The translations under genes were made by a program, and so were the position numbers. Below are positions 59,010-64,000 of a stretch of DNA of 64,000 bases, piece after piece. This stretch comes from Alisma plantago-aquatica (Eukaryota > Streptophyta > Magnoliopsida > Alismatales > Alismataceae), in the NCBI GenBank assembly GCA_963693085.1, contig OY856409.1, forward strand, positions 1,169,595,749 through 1,169,659,748. Reading direction: 5' to 3'. The notes beneath the pieces were generated by a model. That model made no database searches, was not told the origin of the DNA, and worked only from the letters and a program-made list of their open reading frames with translations. How positions within the stretch are numbered: position 1 is the stretch's first letter; every line of letters begins with the position of its first letter.

Positions 59010-60068
59010 GATGAAAGAAAGAAGATAGAAGAATGGAGCTCGATGAAGATCATAGTTGCTTGGATAAGATGATCTCCAATGTCAATGAAGAGCTCGGTGA
59101 AGATCTCCGGTTGCTTGGGATGCTTGGTGCAAGAGTTGAGGGGATTCACTCTGAAGGTGTGAATAGAAATGAGAAACTACCCCTCCTTTTGTGGCTGAAC
59201 CCGTCGCCACTATCTCTTCGTCGATACCATCGATGGGGTGTCGATGGTATTGACAATTGGAGCACAATCCGCTCTTTGCGACCATCGACAATTGTCGATT
59301 GCTTGATGCGGGGGTCTGGATAGGTGACGTGTCGATACTATTGACATGGGTCGATGGTATTGACCCGTCCCATGGATCACTACTTCATTTTGGCATGCTC
59401 TGTTGATTTCTTCTCGCGGATCGGTGACGTGTCACATCGATACCATCGACTAGGTGTGGATACCATCGACTAGGTGTCGATGGTATCGACTCTTTATGGT
59501 TCGATTACCCTCACGAGGCTCGGGCGCCGCTTCCTCGCTGACCCTGGGTCGATACCATCGACTGGGTTGTCGATGGTATCGACTTCACTGAGAAGAATTT
59601 GTCTACAAATCTTCAGGGATCTCGCGAGCATCGACTTCATTGTTGATACTATCGATTGCATTCTTCTTGTTCAATGATAGCATGTCGATACCATCGATGA
59701 GGTATCGATGGTATCGACTCAGAAAAATTTCTATAGTCACTTCCCTACACTCATGTCGCTACCATCGACATTGTGGTCGATGGTATCGACTTTGATTCAG
59801 TACTGCACACTGAGCAAAATGATTAGGGTATCATTTTTACACTAAAAACGAAATTAAACAAAACGAACTTGCAAATGTGAAAGAAAATGAAGGAACTACA
59901 AATTAAAACTACCGATGGTTGGGTTGCCTCCCAACAAGCGCCCTTGTTTATTGTCCTAGGCTTGACATAAAGATACCTTTAACATGGGTTATCAAGGGAT
60001 GTTTCTAATGATTCCTTTAGCAATTTGAATTCAACTCTATCATCACCAATTCCAAGTGTCAAGTAACC
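59010..60068 (-). other. element D spacer between protease and ORF1, with hairpin array
   Basis: Non-coding. It includes the Athila/Tat GTTGGGAGGCAACCCAACC motif (59921-59940) that normally follows integrase, here only ~130 bp after the protease remnant. This marks the deletion of RT, RNase H and integrase. The hairpin array at 59215-59795 is listed separately. Confidence 0.7.
59215..59795. repeat. hairpin array inside element D (same motif as its LTR)
   Basis: Eight or so pairs of TCGATACCATCGA and TCGATGGTATCGA with 3-8-bp loops, for example 59219-59253, 59453-59488, 59549-59582, 59683-59719 and 59756-59791. The motif is identical to that in the LTRs, although the surrounding sequence differs. 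Confidence 0.85.
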
Positions 60069-60460
60069 TCACCCAATGGCAGTGATTACATCAGCCGTAG
60101 CTTGGAACAACCTTCCCAATAGCATCTCACCTCCTTCCAGCTCATGCATGTCCATGACCACAAAGTCAACATGGAAGATGAATTTGTCGACCTTGACTAG
60201 CACATCCTCGCATATACCTTGTGGCTTTACAATGGATCCGTCCACCAACTCAATTGTCATGGAAGTTTGTGTTGGCTTCTTCAATCCCAGCTTTTAAAAA
60301 GTGGCAAGTGGCATAAAATTAATGCTTGCCCCTGAGTCACACTGTGCTTGTGGAAAATTTTGGCCACCTATGGAACATGGGATGTAGAAACATCTTGGAT
60401 CTTTCCTCTTCTTTGGCAGCCTTCCTTTTATTATAGAACTCACTGTTTCATCAACACACA
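60069..60460 (-). pseudogene. element D aspartic protease
   Basis: Minus strand: 'GRLPKKRKDPRCFYIPCSIGG', then the catalytic CDSGASINFMP (DSG at 60330-60338), a stop near 60297, then IELVDGSIVKPQGICEDVLVKV and FVVMDM...LLGRLF, the usual order of Athila-type proteases. It lies in a different frame from gag (shift near 60460), ends in a stop at 60069, and no RT follows. Confidence 0.82.
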
Positions 60461-62304
60461 TAACATATGTATCTTTGATCTGCCATTTTTTTGTTGATGA
60501 TGTCTTTCATGAATCTTCCACATAAAGGGATTTTCTCTATAGCCTCCACCAATGGAATGTTAATGTGGAGCTTCTGGAAGATCTCAAGAAATTTCTTGAA
60601 GTGCCTTTCCTCTTTCCTCAGCTTTAGACTATCCAGAAATGGCACACTTGGCTCCTTTATGCGCTTGTGCAGTGACACATATGGGCTATTTGGGGTCTCC
60701 TCCCCTAAGTTTGCTTCAATGTCAACCTCTGGCGTAGGCTTTGACACGTCATTCACGGTTGGTGTGGCTCGTGGCTGCTCATCCTTCTCGGTGGTAGTAG
60801 TTCCACTGTGAAGTATGGCCTTCACCTGCTCCTCTTGCCTAGGTGTGGGCACAGCTGTGATGGGTTCTTGGTGGGATTTGCTGAACGAGCGACATCCTCG
60901 TGGTAGTTCATATAAGCTATGGGGGTATGGCACACTGGGTTTAGCCTCCATTTCAAAATACATTTTGCCCTTTTCATGGACATCCCCCACTGGTGGCTCT
61001 GTCTCCTTAATCACTAATATATACTTCACTTGATGATGTACTTGAGCAGCCTCTGCATTACCAGCTGGTCCTTGTTGATTTTGATGCTTCATGGTCGCCA
61101 CTTCATTGGCAATTTGGGCCACATTCATCTCCAGTGCCCTCATCTATGCTCCATGTTTTTGCAACGTCTGCCTAAATTTATTCAAAATCTCGCCCTGGGA
61201 CTGTAATTGCTTACCGAAAGTATTCATCAAGTCTTGACTTTGCTTCACTACTTGGATGAGCAATTCGGTGTTTTTGTCCTCCGCAGTGGGCTATGGTTTT
61301 GCATCCGAGTCTTGTAGGAAGTTGTTTGGATCCTTCCATGAGAATTTTCTATCCTTTCTCCAAGAGTAATCATTGCTCATGTAACCCTGTTGTTGAATGA
61401 ATTTAACTTGGGCCTCCTCATCATACTCTTCCTCTTTATCTACAAGTTTCTTGTCTATGAGATCCATTTTGTCTTTCAATTCTTTAATTTCCCTTGATTC
61501 CCCTACAACTCTGGCTTGTTCCGGTGCATCTCTGGTACCCCAGGACTGCTTCTTTGCCATGTTTTTAAGAATCTCCCAACACCTTGTATCAGTATTGTTC
61601 AGAAAGAATCCTAAACCTGTTGAATCTAAGTTGCTTCTGTCATGCTCATTAAGCGCGAAATATAAAATCTTCACCTATTTTTCCTTGTCTGACCCATGAT
61701 GAGGGCATCTTCTCAGCATTATCTGAAATCTTTCCCAGGTCTCTGAATAAGTTTCCCCTGCATTCTGAGTGAAGTTGTGGATTTTCCTGATTAAATCATT
61801 AGTCTTCTCAGGTGGGAAGAAACGTTTGAAAAAAACCTCAATCATCTGATCCCAAGTCTCAACAATCTCATCATCCAGATTATGAAACCACTCTCTTGCA
61901 TTTCCTGCAAGAGAACTTGGGAAAAGTTTCAAATATAGTGTCTCTTGCAGAAAACGATTGATCTTGATCATGTCACAATTCTCCACAAAGGTGCTTATGT
62001 GGGCCACTGGATCTTTGTTCTTTAGTCCATGGAATGTTTGAGATTTGACTAGATTTATAAGTTCCAGATCAATTTTATAAGTCGGGATGTTGATTTCTTG
62101 CCTCTTGATCGACCCTTTTGATGCGGAGGAAGAAGACGCCTTGATCTTTTCCCATATCATCTTTTCTTCAGCCATCTCTTCTTGTTCAGAATCTAAATTT
62201 ACTCTCTTGGATTGATTCTGAATGTAGTGCTCCTCATCGTCTGATCCTGAAGATGGGACCTCTGGTAAAGACTGCGCGTAGTCTGTGCTACACATGCTCA
62301 CCAT
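60451..62304 (-). pseudogene. element D gag
   Basis: One frame from ATG 62302-62304, broken by stops at 61675, 61291 and 61144 and ending at 60451. The Retrotrans_gag-type core is clear: 'FHGLKNKDPVAHISTFVENC', LKLFPSSLAGNAREWFHNL, 'FFKRFFPPEKTNDLIRKIHNF', 'ETYSETWERFQIMLRRCPHH' (about 62030-61690). Downstream are a coiled-coil-like Glu/Lys segment (about 61480) and a Pro/Glu-rich linker toward protease. No zinc knuckle is seen, as is usual for Athila gag. The capsid core itself is uninterrupted. Confidence 0.88.
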
Positions 62305-62468
62305 GCACTGGTACCTACAAAATGATATATTTAGTTAAGTACAGTGCACGCCGAATATATATTTCAGAAAAATAGACAATCAATTGCAAAAATTAAAAAT
62401 GTAATTAAAAGAAAAAGGTGGCCTAGAGTGGCCACTTGTAGCACTCGTAGTGACAACAATTGTCGTTT

Positions 62469-62485
62469 CCCCAGCAACTGCGCCA
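62469..62485 (-). promoter_or_regulatory. primer binding site of element D (tRNA-Asp type)
   Basis: The minus strand reads TGGCGCAGTTGCTGGGG, two bases away from the usual TGGCGCCGTTGCCGGGG of Athila/Tat elements. It lies six bases inside the LTR end at 62492. Confidence 0.8.
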
Positions 62486-62491
62486 AAAACT

Positions 62492-64000
62492 TGACACGAA
62501 TTTACCGTGCGTAGAACGCAAGTGCATGCTTCAGAGTAATATAGGCCTTTGTGAGGCCCGAGTCGAACTCAGGGAAACGTAATTATTGGTAGACTACTAC
62601 TAACTACTTGCAATCAGCTAGACCGATTAAAATGATTTGAGAGTTGATTGAAAAGAAAAGAAAAATAAAAGAAAAAACAGAGCAATCGATTAAATGTTTG
62701 GTGTAATCAATTCAAATGGGAATCTTTAGGATTGCGGTTTCACCACAGGTTCTCGTTGTATAAATTCCTACACAGTTATCCTAATTCATCTCTCATTCCG
62801 GGTAGTGGCTTGTATTCAGAATTGCTCAATTTCGTGATACAATTCACTACCTAAATCTAGGTCGGTTCCACGGTAGTAGTAACCTATACCCTAAACTAGG
62901 TGCATGAAGACCATACTCTAGGTTTCCACCATTAACTTTACATCACCTTATTCAAAGGATTTATTAGTTAATGTGGATTTTGTCTCTTTTCAACCGTTAA
63001 TTCTTCTTTCAAAGTAATTAAAGGTATTAGATTATCATTAGGGTGATCAATCATGATGATATAATGGAGAAAACGAAATCATACCACGAATTTAAGAGAC
63101 AAATTATGAATTACTATGGTAAAAATGGCATACAACAATCACCCGGGCTACTCCCGGTCCTAAAGATAAAGGGGATTAGCCCCACATGTTCATCTCAATG
63201 AAAGACATGATGAGGGAAAGGGAAAACATGGGGAAAACGTGAATAGAAGTGATGTAACCCCTGAACGGAAGAGATCTGGGCATTCCTCGGTGTAGAATGA
63301 GTGATCTATAGCCTTTCGGTAGTGGGAAACTCCTTCTGTAGCCCTCTGAATGATCGAAGCATGGCTCTAGGCTCCGTTCTTCTCTCCTATCCTCCTTGAG
63401 ACTTGTGTAATGACTAATGACATGATAGCTTGCTTAGGGCTGCCTTAATTAGGTATATACGCCACTTTAGATCGCCAAAAGATCACCACTGTCCGATTAT
63501 AAATGATCTGTAACAAAACCTGATCTGACGGCGTCGATACCATCGACTCGGGTCGATGGTATCGACCCGTCATAATATCGACGATTCTTCTTTTTCTGAT
63601 GTTTCGTGCTGATGCAGACTCGATACCATCGACTTTAGTGTCGATGGTATCGACACCTTTAGGCATCATTTTTATCACCAATACGACGCTGAAGTTGGGC
63701 GGGGTCGATAGTATCGACCTTGTATCGATAGTATCGACCAGTTGACTACTGGCTCACTGTAGGTATCTCGCTACCATCGACTTTAGTGTCGATGGTATCG
63801 ACTCATCTTGGTTCCTTGCGGCTGTCTCACTGTGGCCGAGTCGATACTATCGACAGTTGCATATATTCGTTTTTCTTGAAAATCCAAGATAAATTTGAAC
63901 CAGCCTTGTTAAAACACATCAATATGATCATTTATAACAAGAAAAATGAGATATAGTAGATTTGATGCAAACTAAGATTATAGACTAAAGTGAGTGAATC
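62492..64000 (-). repeat. element D 5' LTR, truncated by the window end
   Basis: Begins TGACACGAATTTACC and follows 54281 onward to the position equivalent to about 55789, so roughly 80 bp are missing. Divergence from the 3' LTR is low. It carries the hairpin array at 63528-63860, with one extra GTATCGATAGTATCGACC unit near 63722. Confidence 0.9.
63528..63860. repeat. hairpin array in D 5' LTR
   Basis: Same TCGATACCATCGAC/GTCGATGGTATCGA pairs as 55314-55645, at 63533-63568, 63620-63653 and 63770-63802. Confidence 0.85.

Larger units (their letters stand above)
54281..64000 (-). mobile_element. element D: Athila-type gypsy derivative with gag-protease and ORF1 but no RT or integrase (continues past the window)
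   Basis: LTRs at 54281-55869 and 62492-64000 (cut by the window edge) bracket a 6.6-kb interior on the minus strand. The PBS is of the tRNA-Asp type (TGGCGC...TTGC...GGGG), and the polypurine tract reads CTTAGGGGAGTTTGA. The GTTGGGAGGCAACCCAACC motif typical of Athila/Tat elements lies at 59921-59940. gag and protease are recognisable. Between protease (60069) and that motif no RT, RNase H or integrase exists, so it could only move with help. Its target duplication cannot be checked, as the right end is outside. Confidence 0.88.

Noticed and set aside
54281..64000. Element D as a complete Athila retrotransposon
   Set aside because: No RT, RNase H or integrase motif was found on either strand between protease and the post-integrase motif.

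Overview
The window is plant nuclear DNA (angiosperm-type, large and repeat-rich genome) made almost entirely of nested transposable elements plus one long tandem array. I found no convincing host single-copy gene, tRNA or rRNA. The evidence for a plant is: Ty3/gypsy chromovirus and Athila-type elements, a Ty1/copia element with an initiator-Met tRNA primer site, a CACTA transposon with the TNPD N-terminal domain, and telobox-like motifs inside LTRs. The species cannot be named from the sequence.

Layout. (1) Element A is a Ty3/gypsy element on the minus strand. Its gag start lies at the left edge (1-332) and its long 5' LTR begins at 447 and ends at 46419, split into three pieces by later insertions. 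(2) Element B (804-32339, minus) is a Ty3/gypsy chromovirus-like element with 4.8-kb LTRs. It sits in the A LTR, flanked by a perfect ACTAC duplication. B has itself been hit twice. A coding-free LTR element (3796-12716, LARD-like, 3.45-kb LTRs around a 2.0-kb interior) lies in its 3' LTR. A Ty1/copia element (15505-23707, two 707-bp LTRs, TAGTC duplication) lies in its integrase. (3) C (33203-43931) is a solo LTR of the same giant-LTR type with CTGAA duplications, also inside the A LTR. It carries a 6.0-kb CACTA transposon (36634-42629, TGG duplication). (4) From 46563 to 52642 there is a ~6.1-kb minisatellite of 20-22-bp units built on a TGTACA/ATGTGTACA core. (5) 52643-54280 is an unassigned promoter-like segment: a TATA box, a GC-rich leader and a strong splice donor. 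It is possibly a piece of an LTR. (6) Element D (54281 to past the window end, minus) is an Athila-type gypsy relative with gag, protease and an Athila ORF1-like reading frame, but no reverse transcriptase or integrase.

Function. All retroelement coding regions are broken by stops or frameshifts, except the copia gag, which is open. The most interesting coding region is inside the CACTA element: a small spliced gene (38609-39170) for a predicted 163-residue protein that looks like a B3 DNA-binding domain followed by an acidic Ser-rich tail and a basic KRPRRR end. The element's subterminal repeats are TGTCGGTT/AACCGACA, and TGTCGG is the preferred site of the ARF class of B3 domains. This suggests that the element encodes a protein that binds its own ends, the role TnpA plays in En/Spm. 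The transposase (TNPD) gene beside it keeps only its N-terminus and a few later exons. Upstream segments of the B3 gene and the TNPD gene are duplicates of each other.

Other unexplained structure: palindrome arrays in the B LTR (AAACGGTCTTGAGACCGTTT type), telobox arrays in the same LTR, GATACCATCGAC hairpin arrays in element D, a 181-bp-arm hairpin in the CACTA element, and a duplicated polypurine tract in the copia element.
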